A stretch of 64,000 nucleotides of DNA from Thermomonospora echinospora (GTDB lineage Bacteria; Actinomycetota; Actinomycetes; Streptosporangiales; Streptosporangiaceae). The DNA lies in NCBI RefSeq assembly GCF_900108175.1, contig NZ_FNVO01000012.1, positions 62,001 through 126,000 of the forward strand, written 5' to 3'. The first letter of the stretch is position 1. Every line of letters starts with the position of its first letter. Of this stretch, positions 38,912-47,556 are shown piece after piece. Under the pieces are notes generated by a model. It did no database searches. It had not been told where the DNA came from and saw only the letters and a list, made by a program, of their open reading frames with translations. The position numbers and the translations under genes are program-made.

Positions 38912-40354
38912 TCAGTACGCCTGGCGGGGCGGGACTGCAGGGGAGGAGCGCCGGGCATGTCCGGCTGATCTGCGCCGAGGAGGCTTGTGCGAGCCGCCAC
39001 TGCGGGATGTGGTGCGGCCGTTGGACGGGGCGGGGACGGTGACAGGTGCCCTGCCGGGCGTGCGGGCGCCGGTGATGTGGGCGAGTTCCCCGTCGCCGGG
39101 TTGCACGTGGGTGCTTTGCGGAGTGATCCCGGCGGCGGACATCACACGGGCCATCTCGCGGCGCTGGCCTGGCAGGACGAGGGTGACGACGGTTCCGGAA
39201 CGTCCGGCCCGGGCGGTGCGTCCGCCGCGGTGGAGATAGTCCTTGTGATCGGTGGGCGGGTCCACGTTGACGACCAGGTCGAGGTCGTCGACGTGGATGC
39301 CGCGGGCGGCGACGTTCGTGGCGACCAGCACGTCGAGGTCCCCGGTGCGGAATGCCTCCAGCGTGCGGTTGCGCTGCGACTGCGTCCTGCCGCCGTGCAG
39401 CGCGGCGGCGCGGACGCCGCCGGCCAGCAGTTTGCGGGCCAGCCGGTCGGCGGCGTGCTTCATGGCGACGAACATGATGACCTGGCCGTCACGGGCGGCG
39501 ATGTGCATGATCGCGGCGTGCTTGTCGGCCTCGGCGACGTGCAGCAGATGGTGCTCCATGGTGGTGACCGCCCCGGCCGGCGGGTCGACCGAGTGGGTGA
39601 GCGGGTCGTGCAGGAACCGGCGGACCAGCCGGTCGACGTCACGGTCCAGCGTGGCCGAGAACAGCATCCGCTGTCCGCCGGGCGCGACCCGGTCGAGCAG
39701 TCTGGTGACCTGGGGCAGGAAACCCATGTCGGCCATCTGGTCGGCCTCGTCCAGGACGGTGATCTCCACCTCGCCCAGCTCGCAGTCGCCCCGGTCCACC
39801 AGGTCGTTGAGCCGGCCGGGTGTGGCGACCAGCACCTCCGCGCCGTGCTTGAGCGCGTTCGCCTGGCGGGAGATGGACAGCCCGCCGACCACCGTGGTCA
39901 GCCGCAGCCGCACCGCGTCGGCGTAGGGGATGAGCGCGTCGGTGACCTGCTGGGCCAGTTCCCGGGTGGGGACGAGCACCAGCGCCAGGGGCCGTCGCGG
40001 CCGGGCCCGCCGACCCGCGGTGCGGGCGAGCAGCGCCAGCCCGAAGGCGAGGGTCTTGCCGGAGCCGGTACGCCCCCGGCCGAGGATGTCCCGGCCGTTC
40101 AACGTGTTCGGCAGGGTCGCCGCCTGGATGGGGAACGGGGCGGTGACGCCTTGTTCCTTCAGCGCCGCCAGCAGGGCCGGTGGCATGTCCAGGTCGGCGA
40201 AGGCCGAGACGGCGGGCAGGGCGGGCGCCGATTCCCGCGGTCGAGCGGGCTCGTCGTGGGGTTGCCGCCCCGTGGCCGGCGGCCTGCGGGCACGGTCGGC
40301 CTGGGCGGCGGGCCGGGATGAACGATCGGGACGTGGACGAGCGTTACGGGGCAT
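38912..40354 (-). CDS. DEAD-box RNA helicase
   Basis: A 480-residue DEAD-box protein. Q-motif FPIQAATLP (about 75), Walker A GRGRTGSGKT, PTRELAQQV, TPGRL, Walker B VLDEADQM, SAT, and in the second domain FVAMKHAADRLA, ATNVAARGIHVDDLD and HRGGRTARAG are all present. The N- and C-terminal tails are basic and disordered, typical for RNA binding. It should unwind structured RNA. The cold-shock gene lies 250 bases upstream on the same strand, so both may respond to cold together. Confidence 0.94.
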   Translation of the reverse strand: MPRNARPRPDRSSRPAAQADRARRPPATGRQPHDEPARPRESAPALPAVSAFADLDMPPALLAALKEQGVTAPFPIQAATLPNTLNGRDILGRGRTGSGKTLAFGLALLARTAGRRARPRRPLALVLVPTRELAQQVTDALIPYADAVRLRLTTVVGGLSISRQANALKHGAEVLVATPGRLNDLVDRGDCELGEVEITVLDEADQMADMGFLPQVTRLLDRVAPGGQRMLFSATLDRDVDRLVRRFLHDPLTHSVDPPAGAVTTMEHHLLHVAEADKHAAIMHIAARDGQVIMFVAMKHAADRLARKLLAGGVRAAALHGGRTQSQRNRTLEAFRTGDLDVLVATNVAARGIHVDDLDLVVNVDPPTDHKDYLHRGGRTARAGRSGTVVTLVLPGQRREMARVMSAAGITPQSTHVQPGDGELAHITGARTPGRAPVTVPAPSNGRTTSRSGGSHKPPRRRSAGHARRSSPAVPPRQAY

Positions 40355-40604
40355 GGAATGCCTTCCTCAGGACGGTACGTCGAGGAGCACTCCGCTGCAC
40401 ACAACCGGGCACCGTACGACCGGGCGAAGAGGTCTCGAGAACGAACCAGGGAGATGACGGACGACGGAGGCGCCGCCAGGGCCGACGCCGGCCGGAGCGC
40501 GGTGTCCCGCCGGTGACGGACGGCGGCGGCGGGGCGCTGAGAGCGGACGGCCGTCCGGCGACGGATCTGCCGGCCCGATCCCGCCGCGCCCCACCCGCCG
40601 GGCC

Positions 40605-40808
40605 TCAGGCGGGAACGATGTTCTCCGCCTGCAGGCCCTTCTGGCCCTGGGTGATGTCGAAGGACACCTTCTGGCCCTCCTGGAGCTCCCGGAAGCCCTG
40701 GGCCGCGATGTTGGAATAGTGGGCGAAGACGTCGGCGCCGCCGCCGTCCTGCTCGATGAAGCCGAAGCCCTTCTCCGCGTTGAACCACTTCACTGTGCCG
40801 GTGGCCAT
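40605..40808 (-). CDS. CspA-type cold-shock protein
   Basis: A 67-residue cold-shock-domain protein. RNP1 is KGFGFIEQ and RNP2 is DVFAHYSNI, after the constant start [12 protein letters not shown]. It is a single-strand nucleic-acid chaperone in the cytoplasm. ATG 40808 follows GAGGGAGACGGCC. Its leader of about 128 bases contains a rho-independent terminator structure, described separately, so expression is probably tuned by premature termination. Confidence 0.96.
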   Translation of the reverse strand: MATGTVKWFNAEKGFGFIEQDGGGADVFAHYSNIAAQGFRELQEGQKVSFDITQGQKGLQAENIVPA

Positions 40809-40876
40809 GGCCGTCTCCCTCTAGATCGATTCCCGGTCCCACACCGTGTGGTCCGGGGGCGTAAAAGAGCATAAAC

Positions 40877-40910
40877 AAAAAATGCGCCTGGGTTGAGACC
40901 GGCAGGCGCA
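40877..40910 (-). terminator. Intrinsic terminator in csp leader (attenuator candidate)
   Basis: On the minus strand TGCGCCTG (40910-40903) pairs with CAGGCGCA (40890-40883) across a 12-base loop, directly followed by six T (40882-40877). This is a textbook terminator but it lies between the csp promoter and the csp start codon, 68 bases before ATG. In such a GC-rich genome the T run is unlikely to be chance. Confidence 0.65.
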
Positions 40911-40942
40911 CACAAGAAATCCATGGGAACCGCAACTTCCCC

Positions 40943-40972
40943 ACCGTAACACAGCGATCGCCCGGCCACCAA
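40943..40972 (-). promoter_or_regulatory. Promoter of cold-shock gene
   Basis: On the minus strand TTGGTG (40972-40967) and TACGGT (40948-40943) are separated by 18 bases, close to the actinobacterial housekeeping pattern. Transcription would begin near 40936. Confidence 0.6.
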
Positions 40973-41246
40973 AACCGGCCGATTCCTTCGGCTTCCGGCC
41001 GGCGCGACGGCCACCTGCGACACCTCGCCTTCACGCCGGCCCGCTTCGGAGAGCAGGACCGGGGACACCCGAGAGCATTCCGCACGCCCCGGCGAGCCGT
41101 AAGCCCCGGGCCGTGTCACCGCACGTCGGATTCGACTGCCGGCGAGTTCCCGAGACGGCCGCTGATCGTTGTCCCGACCGCCTGAGCCGGGCGGCGGCCG
41201 GCAGGCCGGGCTCCCGCGATCGGCCGGGTGAGCGCATACTGGCGTC

Positions 41247-41474
41247 ATGACCTCTTCTCGGGCCGCCCGGCGGCGGCACCTGCCCACCAGCCCGTTCAAG
41301 CCTCCATCGGTGGGCCCTGAACCGGAGACCTACGCCCTGGACGACCAGGTGACCCACGAGAAGTACGGCCTCGGCCGCGTCATCGGCGTCGAGGAGGGCG
41401 TCGCCGTGACCATCGATTTCGGCCTGCCGATCCTGCGGATCGTGGCGCCGTACCACAAACTCGTCAAACTCTGA
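41247..41474 (+). CDS. Small Tudor-like (UvrD C-terminal-like) protein
   Basis: A 75-residue protein. After a basic, likely disordered start, residues about 28-75 form a small beta barrel: DDQVTHEKYGLGRVIGVEEG, VAVTIDFG and YHKLVKL. This pattern resembles the Tudor-like C-terminal domain of UvrD/PcrA helicases, which binds RNA polymerase. Stand-alone versions are common in actinomycetes and have no known job. ATG 41247 is the only sensible start. It is isolated between the cold-shock leader and a gap. Confidence 0.78.
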   Translation: MTSSRAARRRHLPTSPFKPPSVGPEPETYALDDQVTHEKYGLGRVIGVEEGVAVTIDFGLPILRIVAPYHKLVKL

Positions 41475-41836
41475 ACCTCACCAGTATCCGAGAACGGAAA
41501 GATCACGCCGGCTTCTCGGCCTCCGGCGCGCACCGACCCTCACTCCACCATCGCCGGGCCGCATGAACCTCTCGGCTGTTCCCATCCTGATCTTGCTGGC
41601 CGCTGGCTGGTCGCAGGGTGCGGGTTCCGGCCGCGAAGAAGGGAAGCTCCCGGTAGATGCGGAGTCGACCAAAACGACCGGCTCCACTACAGCGGCAAGC
41701 ACCGCCGGCACGGGATGAACGTCCAGTTCCCGACCGACCCGCCCGGCCGCCCACCGAGGTCGGAAACAACTGATCGGTCGGGTGACCGGAAGGGATCTCA
41801 CCTCCCGGCCGCCCGGCCAATGATCTGGAGTGCTCC
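41475..41836. other. Gap containing transposase scrap
   Basis: No intact gene was found in these 362 bases. The middle carries a fragment of an IS5-type transposase (next entry). The rest shows no terminator or promoter that I can support. Confidence 0.5.
41676..41750 (+). pseudogene. IS5-type DDE transposase remnant
   Basis: Translation gives DRLHYSGKHRRHGMNVQ followed by DPPGR. This is the conserved YSGKH..HGMNVQ..DP.GR block of IS5-group (HARBI1-like) transposases. Sequence to both sides does not continue the protein in the same frame, so only about 25 codons remain. Confidence 0.65.
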
Positions 41837-42454
41837 TCAGATGAGCCCGTGTTCTTTGGCGTACAGGGCGGCCTGGGTACGGTCGCGCAGGCCCAGCCGC
41901 TGGAGGATACGGGAGATGTGGTTCTTGACCGTGCCCTCGCTGACATGGAGACGGGAGGCGATCTCCCGGTTGGTGGCGCCCGCCGAGATCAGCCGCAGCA
42001 CCTCGGTCTCGCGTGGGGTGAGCGGGGTGAGCACGGCGGGGCCGTGCAGTCCCGCCGCCAGCCGGGTGACGATGGCCGAGTCGAGCTGGGCGACGCCGGC
42101 GTGCGCGAGCCGGACGGCCCGGGCGAGATCGGCGGCGGGCAGGTTCTTCAGCAGGTAGCCCACCGCCCCGGCTCGCAGCGCCCCGGCCACGTACTCGTCG
42201 TCGTCGAACGTTGTGAGCATCACGATCGTGCACTCGGGCGCCCGGCGACGCAGCTCGGCCGTGGCGGCCACCCCGTCCAGGCCGGGCATCCGGACGTCCA
42301 TCAGCACCACGTCGGGCCGGGCGGCGACGATCGCCTCGACGGCCTCGGCGCCGTCGCCGGCGCTGCCGACCACCTCGATGCCCGGCTGGAGCCCGAGCAG
42401 CGCGGTGATGCCCTCGCGGACGAGGTCCTGGTCGTCGACCACGAACACGCTCAC
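41837..42454 (-). CDS. NarL/LuxR-type response regulator
   Basis: A 205-residue response regulator. The receiver domain has DDQ at the start, the phosphorylation site DVVLMDVRMPG (Asp near 53) and the conserved Thr and Lys (MLTTFDDDE, YLLKNLP). The LuxR domain is LTPRETEVLRLISAGATNRE with EGTVKNHISRILQRL. GTG 42454 overlaps the kinase stop by GTGA; the GTG three bases earlier is equally possible. Pairs with the kinase that precedes it. Confidence 0.93.
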   Translation of the reverse strand: MSVFVVDDQDLVREGITALLGLQPGIEVVGSAGDGAEAVEAIVAARPDVVLMDVRMPGLDGVAATAELRRRAPECTIVMLTTFDDDEYVAGALRAGAVGYLLKNLPAADLARAVRLAHAGVAQLDSAIVTRLAAGLHGPAVLTPLTPRETEVLRLISAGATNREIASRLHVSEGTVKNHISRILQRLGLRDRTQAALYAKEHGLI

Positions 42455-43518
42455 CACGGCACGTTCACCCGTAGCTCGGTCCCGGTCGAGGAGGACTCGA
42501 CCGTCATCGTCCCGGCGGCCTGCCGCACGCGCTCCCGCAGGCCCTTGAGCCCGAACCCCTCGCGGCCGTCACCGAACCCCCGGCCGTCGTCGGTCACCCG
42601 CAGTTCGGCTCCCCGCTCGTGATAGCGGACGGCCACCCGGATCTCGGTGGCGTCCGCGTGGCGGCACGCGTTGGTGAGCCCCTCCTGCGCCGCCCGGTAC
42701 AGGACGTGCAGCGGACGGCGTTCGGCACCGGAGACGCTGAGGGTGATCCGGCGTTCCCCGTCGTCCAGGGCGCGGACGAGGTCGGCCAGCGCCGCCGAGA
42801 TGCCCTGCGCGTCCAGGGCGCGGACCGACGCGCGCACCTCCTCCAGCGCCCTGCCCGCCGACCAGCGGGCACTGGAGACCGCCTGCGCCGCGCCCGCCGG
42901 GTCGAGCGCGGCGAACGCCTCCGCCTTCTCCAACTGGATGCCGATCGCGGTGAGGTGGTGCCCGAGGCTGTCGTGGATCTCCCGGGCCAGCCGGTTGCGT
43001 TCGCGCGCCGCCGACAGTTCGGCGATCTGCTCCAGCGTGGCCTCCAGCCGCGACCGCGCCCGCTGCTCGCGTACGGCCACCGCCGCCATGGTGACCGACA
43101 GGACGACGCCGAGGGCGAACATCAGCAGGTCCGAGATGTACTCCGCGCGCACCTGCCAGTTCGGGACGGTCAGCGTGAAGGCGCCCACCAGCACGGCCAC
43201 GCAGGCGGCGCCGAGGGCCACGGCCGCCATGGGGCCGAACGCGAAGTACCCCAGGAACGGGACGAGCACGAACAGCACCCGGGACAGGCCGGAGACGTCC
43301 AGTCCGGTCACCGCGCCGAACAGCACCACCCGGACGGCCAGCAGCAGGCCGGGCGGAACGCGGCGCTCCCGGGCGTCCAGGACGATCAGAACGCACAGCA
43401 GAGCCGTGTAGCCGGCGGTCCGCGCACCGAGGCCTGGGCCGATCGCCGCGTAGTAGACGCCTCCGGCGAGCACCGCCCCGTACAGAACGGGCGGCACCCA
43501 GGGGACCGGCCGTACCAT
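42451..43518 (-). CDS. NarL-type sensor histidine kinase
   Basis: A 355-residue kinase. The N-terminal half has about six membrane segments with short loops and no large sensor domain, as in DesK-like kinases. The phosphorylated histidine is in EIHDSLGHHLTAIG (HisKA_3), and the ATPase domain has the N-box EGLTNACRHA and DDGRGF then GLKGLRERV. ATG 43518 follows AGGAGGGCGGG. Probably senses membrane or cell-envelope stress; the targets are unknown. Divergent from the esterase-like gene. Confidence 0.93.
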   Translation of the reverse strand: MVRPVPWVPPVLYGAVLAGGVYYAAIGPGLGARTAGYTALLCVLIVLDARERRVPPGLLLAVRVVLFGAVTGLDVSGLSRVLFVLVPFLGYFAFGPMAAVALGAACVAVLVGAFTLTVPNWQVRAEYISDLLMFALGVVLSVTMAAVAVREQRARSRLEATLEQIAELSAARERNRLAREIHDSLGHHLTAIGIQLEKAEAFAALDPAGAAQAVSSARWSAGRALEEVRASVRALDAQGISAALADLVRALDDGERRITLSVSGAERRPLHVLYRAAQEGLTNACRHADATEIRVAVRYHERGAELRVTDDGRGFGDGREGFGLKGLRERVRQAAGTMTVESSSTGTELRVNVPW

Positions 43519-43709
43519 CCCGCCCTCCTGATGACCGCGTTCGGAACGCACCTTATGCCGGTGGGCGCGGCGGGCGACAGCCGCGCCGGACAGGTTTGGC
43601 CGAAGGTCATGTGCCGCCTGGAACGCCGATTTTGGCCGCACTGCACTTATCCGCCATGACCTGCGGTTCCTAGCGTTCCGGTAGCACATTGTCTGCCTGA
43701 AGGGGCGTT

Positions 43710-44975
43710 ATGCGCCGCATGCTTCTCCTCGTCCCGGCCCTGCTGGCGACCACCCTGGCGGCCCCCGCCGCCGCTGCCGACGCCGACGGCTGTACCGCCG
43801 TGCGGGTGCCGGGAGCCGAGCACTCGACCACCGCATGCCTGACCGACCTGACCACCGCGGGAACCGTGTCCACCGGTCACACGGACCCGGCCGACTGGGC
43901 CGGTCTGGAGGCCCCGGGCACGGTGACGCCGTCCGGGGTGCCGGGGGTGCAGATCGACGGCTACTTCCCCGACACCTCGACCACCAACACCAACCACGGC
44001 TGGAACCACGACAGCCAGTTCGTCATCCGCCTGCCGAAGCGATGGAACGGAGGGCTGGTCGTCGCGGGACCGCCCTCCACCCGGGAGCAGTACGCCAACG
44101 ATCGGATCATCAGCGACCAGGTGCTGGCCAGGGGCTACGCCTACGCCGCCACCGACAAGGGCAACACCGGACTCCAGATGTACCGGGACGGCAGACGTCC
44201 CGGTGACGCGATCATGGAGTGGCACCACAGGGTCACCCAGCTGACCCGGGCCGCCGAGCGCGTCGCCGCCCGCCACTACGGCCGCGCCCCCCGGCGCACC
44301 TACGCCGCGGGCCTGTCCGCCGGCGGCTACCTGGTCCGCTGGCAACTGGAGCACCACCCGTCCCTGTACGACGGCGGCCTCGACTGGAACGCCCTCGTCT
44401 TCACCGCTGACGGCCCCAATCCGCTGACCACCCTGCCACCCGCCCTACGGGCCTACCCCCGCTACGCCGCCGGGGACGGCGACGCCCACTCCGCCATGCT
44501 GAACGCCGGATATCCCGCAGGTTCCGAGCCCGTCTGGGGCTACAACCACAAGAACCAGTGGGACCTCCTCCAGCGGCTGATCCGCGAGGAACTCGACCCT
44601 GCCTATGACGGCGACACACTGGCGGGCACCCCGTTCTGCCCCGAAGGCACCGGCCCTGGCTGCGACACCGACTATGACTACGGTTCCCGGCCGTCCTCGG
44701 TGCACCGCGCCGTGGCCCGCATCTCCCTCACCGGAAGGCTCACCCGCCCTCTCATCAGCATCCAGGGCTCTCTGGACGCTCTGCTCCCGCCGACCGAATA
44801 CGGCGACCACTACCACCGCATGGTCGCCGCCTCCGGCCGGAAGTCCCTGCACCGCCTGATCACCGTGCCCGGCGGCACCCACACCGACGGCATGGTCCCG
44901 CTGGCCCCCGGCGTTCTGCGCCCCATGCTGCCGTCGTTCGTGGCGGCCTTCGCCCAGTTGGAGGCCTCCTCCTGA
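43710..44975 (+). CDS. Secreted alpha/beta hydrolase (tannase/feruloyl-esterase-like)
   Basis: A 421-residue exported hydrolase. The first 23 residues form a Sec signal peptide ending AAPAAAA. The nucleophile elbow is GLSAGGYL (about 210), the acid region ISIQGSLDALLPP, and the histidine GGTHTDGM near 390. Cysteine pairs in the mature part fit an extracellular protein. Similar actinobacterial proteins are annotated as tannase/feruloyl esterase or 3-hydroxybutyrate-oligomer hydrolase-like; substrate cannot be fixed from sequence. ATG 43710 follows GAAGGGGCG. Confidence 0.8.
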   Translation: MRRMLLLVPALLATTLAAPAAAADADGCTAVRVPGAEHSTTACLTDLTTAGTVSTGHTDPADWAGLEAPGTVTPSGVPGVQIDGYFPDTSTTNTNHGWNHDSQFVIRLPKRWNGGLVVAGPPSTREQYANDRIISDQVLARGYAYAATDKGNTGLQMYRDGRRPGDAIMEWHHRVTQLTRAAERVAARHYGRAPRRTYAAGLSAGGYLVRWQLEHHPSLYDGGLDWNALVFTADGPNPLTTLPPALRAYPRYAAGDGDAHSAMLNAGYPAGSEPVWGYNHKNQWDLLQRLIREELDPAYDGDTLAGTPFCPEGTGPGCDTDYDYGSRPSSVHRAVARISLTGRLTRPLISIQGSLDALLPPTEYGDHYHRMVAASGRKSLHRLITVPGGTHTDGMVPLAPGVLRPMLPSFVAAFAQLEASS

Positions 44976-45180
44976 GGGGCGGGCCGCCGAGCCATCAGGG
45001 CCGGTGTCATGGTCGGGGGCCGGCCGGCCCGTACCAATGCCGCCGAGCCGACAACGAGCCAACATGGCCGCCGATGGCGTGGTTGGTGAGCTACATGGAA
45101 GGACCGATTAAAGACCGGCGGGTAAGGCGGCGTGGTGAGCGAGCGACTCGACTGTGCCTTCCGAGGGGTGTTCCGCAGGA

Positions 45181-46035
45181 TCACATGTGGGGTGTCGCGA
45201 CGAGACGGTGCCGCATCTCGCCGATGGTCTCGATATAGGTGACGAGTTCGTCGCCTGGGGCCAGCCATCGCTGCGGGGTTCGTCCCAGCCCCACGCCGGC
45301 GGGAGTTCCGGTGAAGATCAGGTCACCGGGGAGCAGCGGCAACTGCGCCGAGAGGACCTCGACGAGGCGGGGAATGGAGAAGATCATGTCGCCGGTGCGG
45401 GCCTGCTGCACGCACTCTGCTCCGACGCGGCAGCCGAGGGCCACGTCATCGGGATCGTCGAACTCGTCGATCGTCACGACGCATGGTCCGATCGGTCCAA
45501 ATCCGGGCAGTGACTTGCCCAGGCTGAACTGGGGCGCGGGGCCCGCAAGTTGCGTGATGCGCTCGGACAGGTCCTGGCCTGCCGTCAGGCCGGCGATGTG
45601 GTTCCAGGCGTCGGCCTCGGGGACGTGGCGGGCGGTTCTGCCGATCACGGCGACGAGCTCGACCTCCCAATCGGTGTGGCCGCCTTCGGGCAGGGTGATG
45701 TCGTCGTACGGCCCGGTGATGCAGGTGGGGAACTTGGTGAAGACGACGGGCTGCTCGGGTGCTGCCAGACCGGATTCGGCAGCGTGTGCGTGGTAGTTCA
45801 ACCCGATCGCGAACACTTGCCGTGGTGCCGGTACGGGCGCGCGTAGATCTGCGCGGGAGTAGGGCTCGGGGTCCGGGAGCCGAGGGGCGTTCGTGGCCCA
45901 GGCGGAGAACTCGTCCCAGCGTTCGTAGACGGCGGAGAGGGCTGGGCCGAACCGGCCGGAGCTGGCGTACTCGACGTCGATGGCGCCGTCCCCTGCCAGC
46001 AGGACCGCCCGGTCGTTCAGGTTGGCGACACGCAT
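45181..46035 (-). CDS. Fumarylacetoacetate-hydrolase-family enzyme
   Basis: A 284-residue FAH-family protein. Typical parts are FAIGLNYHAHAAE (about 76-88), TDWEVELVAVIG with the metal-binding glutamates, AGLTAGQDLSERITQ and LIFTGTPAGVGLG near the end. Family members hydrolyse or hydrate 2-keto acids and acylpyruvates, often as the last steps of sugar-acid or aromatic breakdown. ATG 46035 follows AAGGAGC. It is the last gene of the leftward catabolic operon, nine bases after the VOC gene. Confidence 0.9.
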   Translation of the reverse strand: MRVANLNDRAVLLAGDGAIDVEYASSGRFGPALSAVYERWDEFSAWATNAPRLPDPEPYSRADLRAPVPAPRQVFAIGLNYHAHAAESGLAAPEQPVVFTKFPTCITGPYDDITLPEGGHTDWEVELVAVIGRTARHVPEADAWNHIAGLTAGQDLSERITQLAGPAPQFSLGKSLPGFGPIGPCVVTIDEFDDPDDVALGCRVGAECVQQARTGDMIFSIPRLVEVLSAQLPLLPGDLIFTGTPAGVGLGRTPQRWLAPGDELVTYIETIGEMRHRLVATPHM

Positions 46036-46044
46036 GGACGCTCC

Positions 46045-46488
46045 TTACGGGGCTTCGACGATTTCGATGGTCAAGCCCTGCGGGTCACGGAAGTACGCGA
46101 CGCGGCGGCCCTGGTTGGGGCCGGAGGTGATCATTACCGGGGCGGCGCTCCGTGGACGGGCTCCCAGGGACGTCAGCCGGGCGAACTCGGTGGCGAGATC
46201 GTCGGTGACCAGGCAGAGATGGGCGGTGCCGGGGTTCTTGGTCTCGATGTCGACCGGGGTTCCGGCGGGTTCGAGATATTGGATCAGCTCCAGCCGGACG
46301 TCGCTGCCCGGGATGCGGAAGATCGCGATGTCCAGTCGCGCGCCCGGGTAGCCGACCTGGTCGGCGGTGTAGGGCGCGTCGTAGATCCGCCGAACCTCCG
46401 GCGGACCGCCGAGCAGCCGCTCGTAAAAAGCCGCCGCCGCGCTGATATCGGCGACGGTGAAGCCCATGTGCGAGACACCGGTGAGCAT
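46045..46488 (-). CDS. VOC-family (glyoxalase/epimerase-like) protein
   Basis: A 147-residue vicinal-oxygen-chelate protein with two beta-alpha-beta-beta-beta modules: HMGFTVADISAAAAFYERLL and HLCLVTDDLATEFARL. Metal-type residues are His7 in the first module, Glu in LELIQYLEP, His in the second and Glu in LTIEIVEAP, as in methylmalonyl-CoA epimerase-like members. It may isomerise or cleave an intermediate of the operon. ATG 46488 has AGGAGGTCGCC upstream, and the upstream oxidoreductase gene ends ten bases before it. Confidence 0.88.
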   Translation of the reverse strand: MLTGVSHMGFTVADISAAAAFYERLLGGPPEVRRIYDAPYTADQVGYPGARLDIAIFRIPGSDVRLELIQYLEPAGTPVDIETKNPGTAHLCLVTDDLATEFARLTSLGARPRSAAPVMITSGPNQGRRVAYFRDPQGLTIEIVEAP

Positions 46489-46497
46489 GGCGACCTC

Positions 46498-47556
46498 CTA
46501 GACGTCCGCCGGGTCGACGATCCGGCCCTCGCGCGCCGACTGGTAGACGGCGGCGACGAACTCCACCGCCCCGAGCCCGATCTCGCCGGATGAGCCGTTG
46601 CTGGCGCGGCCGAGGACCACGTCGATGAGGTTGTGGGCGGGTGCGTGCTCGGGATTGCGCTGTTCGTGGGGCAGTTCCAGCAGGTTCTTGGTCATGCCGG
46701 CGACGTGGATCGAGGCGGTGCCCCGGTTGACGTCGAACAGGACGTGGCCGTCGCGGCCGAAGATCTCGAACCGGGCGATCTCGTCGTGGCCGGGCAGTAC
46801 GGCGCCGGTCGAGCTGAGCACGCCGATCGCGCCCCCGTCGAACCGGATCGCCACCCCGTCGGCGAGGTCGACCGGGAGTTCAAAGTTGGCGGAGAAGGCG
46901 CTGACACCGCGCGGGCGCAGGCCGGTGAGCCACAGCATCAGGGCGGCGGCATGGGTGATCTGGGTCTGGCCCTGCCCGCCTCCCGACAGGGCCGGGTCGC
47001 TGTAGGTGCTCGCGCCGGGGGCGTTCACGGGATATCCCCACAGGTCGCGGTACGGCTCCGGGTTGCCCCGGTAGAGTTCGCGGACGCTGGAGGCGTACAG
47101 GCAGGACACGTGCTCGATGGGGCCGATCACGCCGTCGGCCAGTTCCTTGCGGATGGTGAGCGCGTGCCGGTTGTAGTGCCAGGGGTAGTCGATGAGCAGT
47201 TCGGCATCGCGCCGCTTGGCCAGGGCGAGCAGCTCGCGGCCGTGCCGGGGCTCGATGACCATGGGCTTTTCCAGGAGGGTGGGCAGACCGTGGTCGAGGG
47301 TGAGCCGGGCGATCGGGTAGTGCAGTGTGTGAGGGACCGCGATGACGGCCGCGTCGGCCTTCACCTCGTTCAGCAACTCCTCGGCGGTGGCGAACGTGGC
47401 GTCCACCTCGAACGCCTCGGCCGCCGCCGCCAGCCTGTGCCGGTCGGGATCGGCCAGCGCGGCGATCTCCGCATCGGGATGCCCGGCGATCGCGGGAAGG
47501 TGGGCGAACGTCGTCCACCAGCCACAGCCGATCACCGCTACCCGCACCTTGCTCAC
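46498..47556 (-). CDS. Gfo/Idh/MocA-family oxidoreductase
   Basis: A 352-residue NAD(P)-dependent sugar oxidoreductase. The Rossmann part has VAVIGCGWWTTFAHLPAI (residues 5-22) and the signature LLEKPMVIEP; the C-terminal beta-sheet domain contains GGGQGQTQITHAAALMLWL with the catalytic-region histidine. Members oxidise inositols, sugars or their derivatives. GTG 47556 overlaps the amidohydrolase stop (GTGA) and has GGAGG upstream. Confidence 0.92.
   Translation of the reverse strand: MSKVRVAVIGCGWWTTFAHLPAIAGHPDAEIAALADPDRHRLAAAAEAFEVDATFATAEELLNEVKADAAVIAVPHTLHYPIARLTLDHGLPTLLEKPMVIEPRHGRELLALAKRRDAELLIDYPWHYNRHALTIRKELADGVIGPIEHVSCLYASSVRELYRGNPEPYRDLWGYPVNAPGASTYSDPALSGGGQGQTQITHAAALMLWLTGLRPRGVSAFSANFELPVDLADGVAIRFDGGAIGVLSSTGAVLPGHDEIARFEIFGRDGHVLFDVNRGTASIHVAGMTKNLLELPHEQRNPEHAPAHNLIDVVLGRASNGSSGEIGLGAVEFVAAVYQSAREGRIVDPADV

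Noticed and set aside
40159-40604. Possible small genes between the csp and helicase genes
   Set aside because: Frames here are shadows or low complexity; the interval is better read as csp 3' end and helicase leader.
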